A stretch of 64,000 nucleotides of DNA from Allocoprococcus sp004560705 (GCF_052065755.1 NZ_JBQHTK010000004.1:1-64000); one strand, 5' to 3'; counted from the stretch's first letter, positions 43,659 through 52,691 are shown. Translations and numbers: made by a program. The notes: generated by a model not told the origin, from the sequence alone.

Positions 43659-46184
43659 ATGGAACAATATACAGTTACGGGAATGAGCTGTGCGGCGTGC
43701 AGTGCCCGTGTGGAAAAGGCAGTATCGAAAGTGGAGGGAGTCACGTCCTGTTCGGTGAGCCTTTTGACGAATTCAATGGGCGTGGAAGGAACTGCTTCCT
43801 CTGCCGCTATCATAAAGGCGGTGGAAGAAGCCGGTTATGGGGCGTCCAGAAAAGGAGAGACTGTGCAATCCGGAAAGAGCAGGAGTATGGAAGCGGAGGA
43901 GATGCTGAGAGATCATGAGACACCGATTTTGAAAAAAAGGCTGGTCGCATCCCTTGGATTTCTCATTGTACTTATGTATTTTTCTATGGGGCACATGATG
44001 TGGAACTGGCCGCTTTCCCCGTTTTTCGAGGGAAACCATGTTGCAATGGGGCTTTTTCAGATGCTGCTTACGATCAGCATTATGGTGATCAATCAAAAGT
44101 TTTTCATCAGTGGATTTAAAAGTCTCTGGCATAAGGCACCCAATATGGATACACTGGTGGCTCTTGGATCGGCAGCATCTTTTATTTACAGTGTGTATGC
44201 GCTGTTTGCGATGACGGATGCGCAGGTCAGAGGAGATATGGAAGCAGTCATGTACTATATGGATGAGTTTTATTTCGAATCGGCGGCGATGATCTTAACA
44301 TTGATCACAGTTGGCAAAATGCTGGAGGCCCGCTCGAAAGGGAAGACGACGGATGCGCTGAAAAGCCTGATGAAGCTGGCACCGAAGACGGCTGTTGTGG
44401 AAAGAAATGGAAAAGAAATGGAGGTTTCCATCGAACAGGTCAAAAAGGGAGACATTTTCGTGGTCAGGCCGGGTGAGAATATTCCGGTTGACGGCATCGT
44501 GCTGGAAGGAATGAGTGCAGTCAATGAGGCGGCGCTCACAGGAGAGAGTATTCCGGTCGACAAGGCTGCCGGGGATATGGTGTCGGCGGCGACATTGAAT
44601 CAGTCCGGTTTTATGAAATGCGAAGCTACGCGGGTAGGAGAAGATACGACATTGTCGCAGATCATTCAGATGGTAAGTGATGCGGCTGCGACGAAAGCAC
44701 CGATCGCCAAAGTGGCAGATAAGGTTTCCGGTGTGTTTGTACCGGCGGTCATCACCATTGCTGTGATTACAACTATTGTCTGGCTGCTCGCAGGTGAAAG
44801 CATTGGATTTGCCCTTGCAAGAGGAATCTCAGTGCTGGTAATCAGTTGTCCGTGTGCGCTGGGACTTGCCACTCCAGTTGCAATCATGGTCGGAAACGGT
44901 ATGGGGGCGAAACACGGAATCATGTTTAAGACCGCTGTGTCGCTGGAGGAGACCGGGAAAATGGAGATCGTCGCACTGGATAAGACCGGCACGATCACGA
45001 ATGGAGACCCGAGGGTAACGGACATTATACCGGCAGAGGGTATTACAGCAGATGAGCTTCTTCGGATGGCATATGCGTTGGAGAAACCAAGTGAGCATCC
45101 GCTGGCAAAAGCGATCATAGCATATGCTTCCCAGAAGGAAATGAAAGCGGTGGAAGTCAAAGAGTTTCAGGCACTTCCGGGAAATGGGCTCACAGCTTTA
45201 TGCGGAGAAAACAGGTTGAATGGCGGAAACTATGAATTTATCCGGAGCAGGGCAGAAATTTCCGCAGAAATGAAAAAGCGGTCTGAGGTTCTGGCAGAGG
45301 AAGGAAAGACTCCGCTGTTCTTTGCAAAGGATGAAAAGCTTGCCGGTATCATCGCCGTGGCAGATGTGATGAAAGAAGAGAGCCGGCAGGCGGTAAAAGA
45401 ACTGCAGAATATGGGAATTCATGTGGTTATGCTGACCGGAGACAACGAGCGTACGGCGAAGGCGATCGGAAGGCAGGCCGGTGTGGATGAAGTGATCGCG
45501 GGGGTACGTCCGGAAGGAAAAGAAGCTGTGATCCGCAGACTTAAGAAGCAGGGAAAAGTTGCCATGGTCGGTGACGGAATCAACGATGCACCGGCGCTGA
45601 CCCGTGCAGACATGGGAATTGCCATCGGAGCAGGTACGGATATTGCGATTGATGCGGCGGATGTGGTTCTGATGAAGAGCCGTCTTACCGATGTACCGGC
45701 AGCGATCCGGTTAAGCCGTGCGACTCTGAAAAATATCCATGAAAATTTGTTCTGGGCATTCTTTTATAATACAGTCGGGATTCCGCTTGCGGCGGGGGTA
45801 TGGATTCCGGTCTTTGGCCTGAAACTGAATCCGATGTTCGGCGCTGCGGCGATGAGCCTTTCCAGCTTCTGCGTCGTGACAAATGCATTGCGGCTGAACT
45901 TATTCCGTATGTATGATGCGGGAAAAGATAAGAAAATCAAAAAGAAAAAAACGAAAAAAGTGGAGGAAAAATCAATGGAAAAAACAATGAAAATTGAAGG
46001 CATGATGTGCGGACACTGTGAGGCGAGAGTGAAAAAATGTCTGGAGAAACTTCCGGAAGTAGATGTGGCAGAAGTCAGCCATGAGGCAGGGACGGCAGTG
46101 GTGAAGCTGAATGCAGAGATTTCTGATGACGTACTGAGAAAGACGGTGGAAGATCAGGACTATCAGGTGATCTCTGTGGAGTAA
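43659..46184 (+). CDS. copA: copper-exporting P1B-type ATPase with C-terminal HMA domain
   Basis: An 841-residue CopA. The N-terminal HMA domain binds Cu(I) at C11/C14 (GMSCAACSARV). Eight helices follow, with the transport motif C397-P-C399, phosphorylated D441 in DKTGT, and the hinge GDGINDAP. Beyond the usual C-terminus there is a Lys-rich linker (about 755-772) and a second HMA domain (about 775-841) with C784/C787 in GMMCGHCEARV, resembling a free copper chaperone. GGAGACAT precedes the ATG. It pumps Cu(I) out of the cytoplasm. An internal ribosome site may also release the last domain alone. Confidence 0.95.
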   Translation: MEQYTVTGMSCAACSARVEKAVSKVEGVTSCSVSLLTNSMGVEGTASSAAIIKAVEEAGYGASRKGETVQSGKSRSMEAEEMLRDHETPILKKRLVASLGFLIVLMYFSMGHMMWNWPLSPFFEGNHVAMGLFQMLLTISIMVINQKFFISGFKSLWHKAPNMDTLVALGSAASFIYSVYALFAMTDAQVRGDMEAVMYYMDEFYFESAAMILTLITVGKMLEARSKGKTTDALKSLMKLAPKTAVVERNGKEMEVSIEQVKKGDIFVVRPGENIPVDGIVLEGMSAVNEAALTGESIPVDKAAGDMVSAATLNQSGFMKCEATRVGEDTTLSQIIQMVSDAAATKAPIAKVADKVSGVFVPAVITIAVITTIVWLLAGESIGFALARGISVLVISCPCALGLATPVAIMVGNGMGAKHGIMFKTAVSLEETGKMEIVALDKTGTITNGDPRVTDIIPAEGITADELLRMAYALEKPSEHPLAKAIIAYASQKEMKAVEVKEFQALPGNGLTALCGENRLNGGNYEFIRSRAEISAEMKKRSEVLAEEGKTPLFFAKDEKLAGIIAVADVMKEESRQAVKELQNMGIHVVMLTGDNERTAKAIGRQAGVDEVIAGVRPEGKEAVIRRLKKQGKVAMVGDGINDAPALTRADMGIAIGAGTDIAIDAADVVLMKSRLTDVPAAIRLSRATLKNIHENLFWAFFYNTVGIPLAAGVWIPVFGLKLNPMFGAAAMSLSSFCVVTNALRLNLFRMYDAGKDKKIKKKKTKKVEEKSMEKTMKIEGMMCGHCEARVKKCLEKLPEVDVAEVSHEAGTAVVKLNAEISDDVLRKTVEDQDYQVISVE
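45975..46184 (+). CDS. putative internal-start copper chaperone (CopZ-like), in frame within copA
   Basis: Inside copA, GGAGG (45962-45966) stands eight bases before an ATG in the same frame. Translation from it gives a 69-residue protein made only of the HMA fold with MxCxxC (GMMCGHC), the size of CopZ. Just upstream the mRNA has runs of six or seven A (45940-45958), where ribosomes or polymerase could slip. Whether the internal start is used is inference; the motif and spacing are seen. Confidence 0.55.
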   Translation: MEKTMKIEGMMCGHCEARVKKCLEKLPEVDVAEVSHEAGTAVVKLNAEISDDVLRKTVEDQDYQVISVE

Positions 46185-46207
46185 AATGTAAGATTTGATT
46201 TCTTTGA

Positions 46208-46242
46208 AACGGATGAGCGGGAAAACGTTCATCCGTTTTTTC
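46208..46242 (+). terminator. terminator of the copper operon
   Basis: AACGGATGA (46208-46216) pairs with TCATCCGTT (46229-46237), followed by TTTTC. Confidence 0.85.
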
Positions 46243-46290
46243 TTTGGAAAATTATGAATCGTATGTTGTTTTTGATTCTGCAATTATTTC

Positions 46291-46371
46291 TTGACAACTC
46301 AGCCAAATCTCTCTATAATAGCCCCACTTCGAAGGATTATTGTTTTGATTAACCGAAAAGTTAATTAATCA
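46291..46371 (+). promoter_or_regulatory. strong promoter and putative ArsR operator
   Basis: TTGACA (46291-46296), 17 bases, TATAAT (46314-46319), both perfect. About 26 bases on, TGATTAA (46346-46352) and TTAATCA (46365-46371) form an inverted repeat with a 12-base gap, like ArsR operators, ahead of the regulator gene. Autoregulation is likely but inferred. Confidence 0.65.
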
Positions 46372-46405
46372 GGTGTACACCAACAATGGCAGGAGATGAG
46401 GAAAA

Positions 46406-46852
46406 GTGGTATTGAATGAATTTAATACGGAAGGGGTAAAGGTCAGCTTTGTATATATGCCTTCCTGGGAAATGTTCATGTCGATGCATGTTTTGGCTGT
46501 TCCGGAACACCACCTGGAGCGTCGGCGGTGGTATCAGCGGATTGAAAAAGAGCATGGGAACCTGGTTGAACACAAAGACGAAGGAATTCCGCAGGATTTT
46601 CTGAATGTGTTCCGTGCATTAGGAGATGAGACACGACTGAAAATTATACGTGAAATACTAAATGGAACACGGACAACGAAGGCTTTGGCAGGAAAGGTCG
46701 AAGTGACGGAGGCGGCAGTTTCAAAACATCTTAAGATACTCTGGGAAGCGGGGCTTCTGGAGAAAAAGCGGTGCGGTAACTATGTAGAGTATTATGTCTG
46801 CAGAGATGTGATTGATTTTATTCCCTATCGTTTTTATGAACTGATGCAGTAA
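46406..46852 (+). CDS. short ArsR-type regulator
   Basis: A 148-residue protein from a GTG start (a TTG six bases on is possible). The first 50 residues (EMFMSMHVLAVPEHHLERRRW) resemble the N-terminal part of longer, about 300-residue winged-helix regulators, while the rest is a complete ArsR-like winged helix (VFRALGDETRLKIIREIL, VTEAAVSKHLKIL). The middle domain of the longer relatives is missing, in frame, so this may be another internally deleted gene. It leads a wrecked ABC operon. Confidence 0.7.
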   Translation: MVLNEFNTEGVKVSFVYMPSWEMFMSMHVLAVPEHHLERRRWYQRIEKEHGNLVEHKDEGIPQDFLNVFRALGDETRLKIIREILNGTRTTKALAGKVEVTEAAVSKHLKILWEAGLLEKKRCGNYVEYYVCRDVIDFIPYRFYELMQ

Positions 46853-46869
46853 GAAAAGAGGGAAGAAAA

Positions 46870-47384
46870 ATGTTTCAGGTAGTTGTATCAACATATCAAA
46901 AAAACCGAATTGGAATCCGGCGGGCTATGCCATGGTCTTTTATTGTTTCAAGGATCATAACCGGCGTGACTCAGATCGTATTTCCGTTTTTTATTTACCA
47001 TTATTTCCTGAAAGGGAATTTGAACGCTCAGTATTATCAGTATACAGGAGGAGCGGATTACATGACCTATGTGGTTCTTGGATCGGCAATAAATGTTCTG
47101 GCGGTATCGACACTTAGGAATGTCGGAAGAGCACTGATCACGGAATTGCATTTCCGATCCAGTACCTGCCGGAATGGATGCAGAGATTTGCACAGATTTT
47201 TCCACTAACACCGGCTGTGGAGCTGTTCAGGAATGTGGTGATACATCAGAAAAGCTTTATAGATAATAGATACCTTATATGGAGAATCCTTCTGCTGGGA
47301 GGAATTTATGCCGGACTTGGAAGTCTGTGGCTATGGAAAAAGGAACAGACAGTTGTGGAAAATATTTTCGGAAAAGAGGAATAG
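46870..47384 (+). pseudogene. ABC-2 type permease, middle deleted
   Basis: The N-terminal part (to about 47140) reads MFQVVVSTYQKNRIGIRRAM with two helices. After LITEL the frame changes and the C-terminal part reads YLPEWMQRFAQIFPLTPAVE with a final helix, to 47384. About 100 residues between the two are gone. AGAGGGA precedes the ATG, so expression signals remain. It belonged to an ABC exporter with the remnants that follow. Confidence 0.75.
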
Positions 47385-47386
47385 GT

Positions 47387-47599
47387 ATGGAAAAAAAGTA
47401 TGAGAACAAGATCGTAGCAGAACACTTAACAAAAGCTGAAAATAATATTTGAAGAATTACGTGGGCAAAGTCAGGAAGATTTGAAGCTCGAAGATATTCT
47501 GATGTACCTGATTCAGAATTCCCGGGAGGCGGTGGTGATATGAGAAAGATTTGGATTGTTTTTGCAGCAGAAATCCGAAAGCAGCAACAGCACAATTAA
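47387..47599 (+). pseudogene. remnants of an ABC ATPase and a second permease
   Basis: An ATG at 47387 opens MEKKYENKIVAEHLTKA, the start of an ATPase, which stops at once. In another frame the end of an ATPase follows (SQEDLKLEDILMYLIQNS, stop at 47542), so the whole nucleotide-binding core is lost. Overlapping it, MRKIWIVFAAEIRK starts a further permease that stops after 19 residues at 47599. Gene order and start overlaps of the old operon are kept. Confidence 0.6.
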
Positions 47600-47771
47600 A
47601 TGCCAGATAATTATAGAAATTATTTCGAATGCTTTGAAAAATAATTTTATATATCTTAACATGTTTAGCTTACGATGACAAGTCTCTTTTTTTGTGGTAA
47701 TATACTAGATATTACTATGGAGTACCATTTATACTCCGATATCCAACAAAACCGTCAGGGGGTATGAGTCT

Positions 47772-48110
47772 ATGAAGATGATTATGGCAATTTTACAGAA
47801 AAATGATGAGTTACAGACGATAGATGAGCTGAATACAGCAGGATATTTTGTGACGAAGCTGGCAACTTCGGGCGGATTTCTGAAAGGTAAAAATACGACG
47901 ATCATGACCGTTGTAGAGGATGAAAAGGTTCCGGAAGTTCTGGAAATAATCCGCGCGAACTCCGGAGAACGTAAGACGATTACTTATGCGAATCCGGCAT
48001 TGGTTTCCGGACAGGGAAGTCTGGGTGCAGCGCCGACAGTACCAATCAATATCCAGGTAGGAGGAAGTACGGTGTTTGTACTGAATGTGGAACAGATGGA
48101 GAAGTTCTGA
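47772..48110 (+). CDS. darA: c-di-AMP receptor, DarA/PstA family
   Basis: A 112-residue P-II-like trimeric protein. It has the family patterns KMIMAILQKNDELQTID, VTKLATSGGFLKGKNTTIM (the nucleotide-binding T/B loops) and a glycine-rich C-terminal strand. It binds cyclic di-AMP in the cytoplasm; downstream partners in this family are largely unknown. A long leader with GGAGT/ACTCC (about 47720) lies ahead. Its stop overlaps the cbiG start by one base. Confidence 0.9.
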   Translation: MKMIMAILQKNDELQTIDELNTAGYFVTKLATSGGFLKGKNTTIMTVVEDEKVPEVLEIIRANSGERKTITYANPALVSGQGSLGAAPTVPINIQVGGSTVFVLNVEQMEKF

Positions 48111-49189
48111 TGAGACTGTTGGTGTTGAGTTTTACAGAAAAAGGGAGCCATCTGAACAGGCAGCTCTGTCTGCAAATGTCGCAAATGGGATATTTTTGTG
48201 AGGGTTATGCACCATCAAAATATGCCAAGTGTGCAGATTTGAAGACATTAGATAAGGATATATCGGAATGGATCGGAGAAAACTGGGGGAATGCTGCGTT
48301 TTTATTTATCGGCGCGGCGGGCATTGCTGTGCGGATGATTGCACCGTGGGTGAAGGATAAATTTACAGATTCTCCGGTACTTGTGATGGATGAGAAAGGG
48401 ACATATATCATACCATTGCTTTCAGGACATGTGGGAGGAGCGGTACAAATCGCACATGATATTGCAGAAGTGACAGGAGCAATACCTGTGATCACAACAG
48501 CGACGGATGTGCAGAAGAAATTCGCAGTCGATGTATTTGCGGTAAAGAACCATCTTTTGATCTCGGACCGGGAGAAGGCAAAGCAGATCTCAGCGTCCGT
48601 GCTTCGAGGGGAGAAAATTGAATTTGAATGTGATTTTCCTATAGAAGGAGATGTACCGGAGGAATTGTCGCTTTCAAGTGGTGAAAAGATGGAGACAGAG
48701 GATCGGAAGGATAAGAGAGCCGCAAATTTCCGGATCGCTGTCAGACAGTTTTATGATTCTTGTGATGAGAAAAATGAGAATACGCTGTTCCTTTATCCGA
48801 AGAATGTAATCATCGGAATAGGGTGCCGGAAAGGTGTGCCTGCAGAGCAACTGAAGGAAGGTATGGATAAGATTTTGCAAGATCTGAGGCTGAAACGGGA
48901 GCAGGTAGAAGCCGTTGTGAGTATTGACCTGAAGAAAGAAGAAGCTGGCATTCTGGAAATGACCGATGAATGGAAGATACCATTTTACACATTTTTAGCG
49001 GAGGAGCTAAAGACAGTAAAATCGGTAAGCACAAGTTCTGAATTCGTGAGTCGTATTACCGGTGTAGATAATGTGTGTGAGAGGGCTGTGAAATATTATT
49101 GCCCGGACGGAGAACTGATCCTTCCGAAGACGAGTCTGGAACAGATGACATTTGCAGTTGTTTGTCGGAAAATGAAATTGTCATATTAG
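48110..49189 (+). CDS. cbiG: cobalt-precorrin-5A hydrolase
   Basis: A 359-residue CbiG, which opens the delta-lactone of cobalt-precorrin-5A and releases acetaldehyde in anaerobic B12 synthesis. The N-terminal domain has FIGAAGIAVRMIAPWVKDK and PLLSGHVGGA, the central part ITTATDVQKKFAVDVFA, and the C-terminal domain IGIGCRKGVPAEQL. It is translationally coupled to darA and lies apart from the main cbi cluster at 59.9 kb. Confidence 0.94.
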   Translation: MRLLVLSFTEKGSHLNRQLCLQMSQMGYFCEGYAPSKYAKCADLKTLDKDISEWIGENWGNAAFLFIGAAGIAVRMIAPWVKDKFTDSPVLVMDEKGTYIIPLLSGHVGGAVQIAHDIAEVTGAIPVITTATDVQKKFAVDVFAVKNHLLISDREKAKQISASVLRGEKIEFECDFPIEGDVPEELSLSSGEKMETEDRKDKRAANFRIAVRQFYDSCDEKNENTLFLYPKNVIIGIGCRKGVPAEQLKEGMDKILQDLRLKREQVEAVVSIDLKKEEAGILEMTDEWKIPFYTFLAEELKTVKSVSTSSEFVSRITGVDNVCERAVKYYCPDGELILPKTSLEQMTFAVVCRKMKLSY

Positions 49190-49405
49190 TGTACTGATAT
49201 TTGATTGGAGCCATTGAACTTAAACTGAATGGTCATGCGGGATTTGTCTATCATCACACTTGTGATGAAGTTCCGGTACCGCTGATGAATGATATAAGAA
49301 TTGCAGATTCCATTTCCCAGAACAGATCAATTTATCTGCAGCAACAGCGGGTTGCTTGCATGAAAAATAAAAAATTGTTATATTTTTCTTATGGAGGATA
49401 AAACA
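49190..49405. other. intergenic stretch with a doubtful reading frame
   Basis: A TTG-started frame of 66 codons (49201-49401) reads without a strong ribosome site and matches nothing I know; its end overlaps the ribosome site of the next gene. It may be a remnant. No hairpin terminator is clear after cbiG. Confidence 0.3.
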
Positions 49406-49843
49406 ATGGAGACAAAAGATATTATTTTAGAACTCCGCAGAAAAAGCGGACTATCGCAGGAAGAACTTGCACAAAAAGTAATGGTTACAAGACAGGCTGT
49501 GTCTCGTTGGGAAAACGGTGAGACTGTACCTAATACTGACACATTAAAACTGTTATCCAGGGTATTTGATGTTTCAATTAATACCCTCTTGGGTGCACCG
49601 AGACAGTTGATATGCCAATGCTGTGGAATGCCGCTTGACGATTCCACAATCAGCAAAGAGCCGAATGGCGATTTCAATGAAGAATACTGTAAGTGGTGCT
49701 ATTCGGATGGCGAATTCAAGTATACGAGTAAAGAACAGCTGATCGATTTTTGTGTAGAACATTTGGCAAATGAGAATTGGCCTGCAGAACAGGTGCGAGC
49801 GCATATGGAAGCAGTGGTGCCGAAACTGAATTATTGGAAATAA
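49406..49843 (+). CDS. XRE regulator fused to a zinc-ribbon domain
   Basis: A 145-residue protein. Residues 1-68 are a helix-turn-helix of the XRE type (LSQEELAQKVMVTRQAVSRWE), and about 72-145 a putative zinc ribbon (CQCCGMPLDD, then EEYCKWCYSDGEF) with a short helical tail. GGAGG precedes the ATG at 49406. The ribbon may sense metal or bind an effector. The cbiJ gene follows after 35 bases. Confidence 0.88.
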   Translation: METKDIILELRRKSGLSQEELAQKVMVTRQAVSRWENGETVPNTDTLKLLSRVFDVSINTLLGAPRQLICQCCGMPLDDSTISKEPNGDFNEEYCKWCYSDGEFKYTSKEQLIDFCVEHLANENWPAEQVRAHMEAVVPKLNYWK

Positions 49844-49878
49844 CTGGGAAGAACCGTCCCCAACGACAGGGAGAAAAA

Positions 49879-50661
49879 ATGGAGAAGATTTTGATTTTTG
49901 CAGGAACGACGGAGGGCAGGGAACTGGCAGAATTTGCTGGGGGATTAAAGGTTCAGGCTCTCGTAAGTGTGGCAACGGAATATGGTAAAACGTGTCTGGA
50001 TGATTGTGATAATATACAGACTTTTGTTGGAAGAATGGATGAGGGGCAGATTGAAGCGTTTATTAGGAAAGAAAAGGTTGAGCTTGTGATTGATGCGACT
50101 CATCCGTTTGCGGTTCTTGTGACACGGAATATTCGTAAAGCATGTGAGAATACGGGGACGGAGTATTTGAGGTGTCTGCGGAGGGAGTGTGAAGAGGCAT
50201 TCACGGTAGAGACCGGAGAGATCGTTTGGACGAGTACTGTGAAGCAGGCGGTGGAATATCTGGAGAAAACGGAGGGGAATATTCTGATTGCGACGGGAAG
50301 TAAGGAACTGGAAAAGTATGCTTCCATCCCCAATTATAAAGAGCGATGTTTTGCTAGGGTTCTGTCGACGGGGAAAGCGGTGGAGGACAGTATCCGGCTT
50401 GGGTTTGAGGGGAAACATCTGATTGCTATGCAGGGACCGTTTTCGGAGGAAATGAATCTGGCAATGCTCCGGCATGTGGATGCAAAATATTTTGTCACGA
50501 AAGAGTCCGGCAAAGCGGGGGGATTCCCGGAAAAAGTTAAGGCTGCAAAGGAGGCCGGGACTGTGCTGGTTGTGGTGGGAAGACCGGAGGAAGAAGGACT
50601 TGCGCTGGAAGAGGTATTTGATGAATTAAAGAGAAGATACGGGGATAAGAACAGGGGGTGA
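49879..50661 (+). CDS. cbiJ: precorrin-6A/cobalt-precorrin-6A reductase
   Basis: A 260-residue CbiJ/CobK, which reduces the corrin ring with NAD(P)H. ILIFAGTTEGRELAEF is the N-terminal nucleotide loop; DATHPFAVLVTRNIRKAC and ITKESG-like FVTKESGKAGGFPEKV are family motifs. GGGAG precedes the ATG at 49879. It sits apart from the cbiD-cbiE cluster. Confidence 0.93.
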   Translation: MEKILIFAGTTEGRELAEFAGGLKVQALVSVATEYGKTCLDDCDNIQTFVGRMDEGQIEAFIRKEKVELVIDATHPFAVLVTRNIRKACENTGTEYLRCLRRECEEAFTVETGEIVWTSTVKQAVEYLEKTEGNILIATGSKELEKYASIPNYKERCFARVLSTGKAVEDSIRLGFEGKHLIAMQGPFSEEMNLAMLRHVDAKYFVTKESGKAGGFPEKVKAAKEAGTVLVVVGRPEEEGLALEEVFDELKRRYGDKNRG

Positions 50662-50713
50662 TTGATAACATAATATCAGTCAACCCCTGAAATTGTTTTT
50701 GTGTGAATAACAA

Positions 50714-52270
50714 TTACACAATCTTTGTCGTCCATTTGGAGCAGTCCCACACCGCATTTACAATATCCTGGTAGAATTCCGGCTCATGGCAGATGAGGAG
50801 CAGGGTCCCGCGGTATTCCTGAAGTGCCTTTTTCAGTGAATCCTTGGCATCTACATCCAGATGATTGGTAGGTTCGTCCAGCATCAGCACATTGGTTTCT
50901 TTGTTCAGGATCTTGCACAGGCGCACTTTTGCCTGTTCCCCGCCGCTCAAGACGCGAATCTGGCTTTCGATGTGTTTGGTCGTAAGTCCGCATTTGGCGA
51001 GCGCGGAGCGTACTTCATACTGAGTGTAGGAAGGGAATTCTTCCCAGATCTCATCGATGCAGGTGGTTCGGTTGTTGTGGTCTGCCTCCTGTTCAAAATA
51101 GCCGGTCAGCAGATTCTCGCCCAGCTCACATTTACCGGAAAGCGGAGGAACCAGACCGAGAATACTCTTGATCAGCGTAGTCTTTCCGATTCCGTTTGCA
51201 CCGGTCAGCGCAATTTTCTGGCCACGCTCCAGCGTGAGGTTCAGAGGCCGTGAAAGGGGTTCGTCGTAACCGATGACGAAATCTTTGGTCTCAAAGATGT
51301 ATTTACCCGGTGTCCGGCCGAGGCGGAAATGGAATTCCGGCTTCGGACGCTCGGCGGCGAGCTCTATGACATCCATCTTATCCAGCTTTTTCTGACGGGA
51401 CATGGCCATGTTGCGGGTGGAGACGCGCGCTTTATTGCGTGCCACAAAATCCTTGAGTTGGCTGATTTCCTGCTGCTGCTTCTTGTAGGCAGCCTCAAGC
51501 TGGGCTTTCTTCACTTCGTAGATTTTCTGGAAATTGTCATAATCTCCGACGTAGCGGTTCAGTTCCTGATTTTCCATATGATAAATGATGTTCACCACTT
51601 CATTCAGAAACGGAATGTCATGGGAAATCAGGACGAACGCATTTTCATATTCGGTGAGATAACGTTTCAGCCAGTTGATATGCTCTTCGTCCAGATAGTT
51701 GGTTGGCTCGTCCAGAAGCAGGATGTCCGGCTTTTCCAGAAGGAGTTTGCCGAGCAGGATACGGGTGCGCTGGCCGCCGCTTAAGTCGGTGACATCCTTG
51801 TCCAGTCCAAGATCCAGAAGCCCCAGCGCGCGTGCGACTTCTTCGACCTTTGCATCGATCACATAGAAATCGTGCATGGTCAGTGTGTCCTGGATGGTCC
51901 CAAGCTCTTCCATAAGTGTCATCATAGTATCTTCATCCACGTCCCCGAGGCGGTCACAGATCTCGTTCATCTTCGTTTCCAGTTCAAAAAGCCAGGAAAA
52001 GGCGGATTTCAGCACTTCGCGGATCGTCATGCCCTTTTCAAGTACAGTGTGCTGATCGAGATAACCGACACGGACATTTTTTGCCCATTCGATTTTCCCT
52101 TCGTCCGGCTGGAGTTTTCCTGTAACAATATTAAAAAAAGTAGATTTCCCTTCTCCGTTGGCTCCGACAAGTCCAATGTGTTCGCCTTTCAGAAGACGGA
52201 AGGACACATCATGAAAAATGGCGCGGTCACCGAAGCCGTGGGAAAGATGTTCAACATTTAAAATGCTCAT
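50714..52270 (-). CDS. ABC-F family ATPase (ribosome-associated)
   Basis: A 518-residue soluble protein with two ABC domains. The first has GANGEGKST, LSGGQRTR, LLLDEPTNYLD; the second GANGIGKTT, LSGGEQAKVR and LMLDEPTNHLD, joined by a charged helical linker (about 235-310). No membrane segments. ABC-F proteins act on the ribosome in translation quality or antibiotic protection. GGAGA before ATG 52270 decides the start. Subgroup (EttA, YbiT or ARE) is not certain. Confidence 0.93.
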   Translation of the reverse strand: MSILNVEHLSHGFGDRAIFHDVSFRLLKGEHIGLVGANGEGKSTFFNIVTGKLQPDEGKIEWAKNVRVGYLDQHTVLEKGMTIREVLKSAFSWLFELETKMNEICDRLGDVDEDTMMTLMEELGTIQDTLTMHDFYVIDAKVEEVARALGLLDLGLDKDVTDLSGGQRTRILLGKLLLEKPDILLLDEPTNYLDEEHINWLKRYLTEYENAFVLISHDIPFLNEVVNIIYHMENQELNRYVGDYDNFQKIYEVKKAQLEAAYKKQQQEISQLKDFVARNKARVSTRNMAMSRQKKLDKMDVIELAAERPKPEFHFRLGRTPGKYIFETKDFVIGYDEPLSRPLNLTLERGQKIALTGANGIGKTTLIKSILGLVPPLSGKCELGENLLTGYFEQEADHNNRTTCIDEIWEEFPSYTQYEVRSALAKCGLTTKHIESQIRVLSGGEQAKVRLCKILNKETNVLMLDEPTNHLDVDAKDSLKKALQEYRGTLLLICHEPEFYQDIVNAVWDCSKWTTKIV

Positions 52271-52317
52271 TTTCGATTCTCCTTTGTTATGTGGTAACAA
52301 GTGACAGTGTCCTGCTT

Positions 52318-52347
52318 ATTATATTATATCTACCGGATAAAAGGCAA
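52318..52347 (-). promoter_or_regulatory. promoter of the ABC-F gene
   Basis: On the minus strand TTGCCT (52347-52342), 18 bases, TATAAT (52323-52318), with about 45 bases to the start codon. Confidence 0.5.
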
Positions 52348-52381
52348 TGGATTTCGAAAGGATTTCAAAGGAAAAATGCGG

Positions 52382-52410
52382 TTGCCATACAGGCGGGGAT
52401 ATGTTATAGT
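52382..52410 (+). promoter_or_regulatory. promoter of the cobalamin-controlled operon
   Basis: TTGCCA (52382-52387), 17 bases, TATAGT (52405-52410), just upstream of the riboswitch. Confidence 0.65.
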
Positions 52411-52424
52411 GAGGGTGTTCTATA

Positions 52425-52691
52425 TTGGGCTTTTCAGTGCCGGGCAGATGATTCAGATCTGCCGGGTTAAAAGGGAATCAGGTGCAAATCCTGAGCGGTC
52501 CGGCCACTGTAAACAGGGAGCGAGGTTATAGATAAGTCATTGCGTATCCAGCGCGAGAAGGCATAACCGGGCGATGAGCTGTAAGTCAGGAGACCTGCTG
52601 AGAAGAATGTGAATAGCTTCCGATGAAAGCATAGATTTGCAGAATATTTCAGGGGGAAGTCTGCTTTCGTACAGGAAAAGCGGGCTTTTTT
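52425..52691 (+). promoter_or_regulatory. cobalamin riboswitch with terminator
   Basis: Hallmarks in order: GGGAATCAGGTGCAAATCC (52473-52491), GGCCACTGT (52502-52510), and the B12 box AGTCAGGAGACCTGC (52584-52598). Downstream AAGTCTGCTTT (52657-52667) pairs with AAAGCGGGCTT (52677-52687), followed by TTTT, an intrinsic terminator for the off state. Adenosyl- or other cobalamin would shut the uptake operon. Confidence 0.95.

Noticed and set aside
49201..49401. 66-codon frame from TTG
   Set aside because: Weak start, no recognisable family, overlaps the next gene's ribosome site; kept only as a note on the gap.
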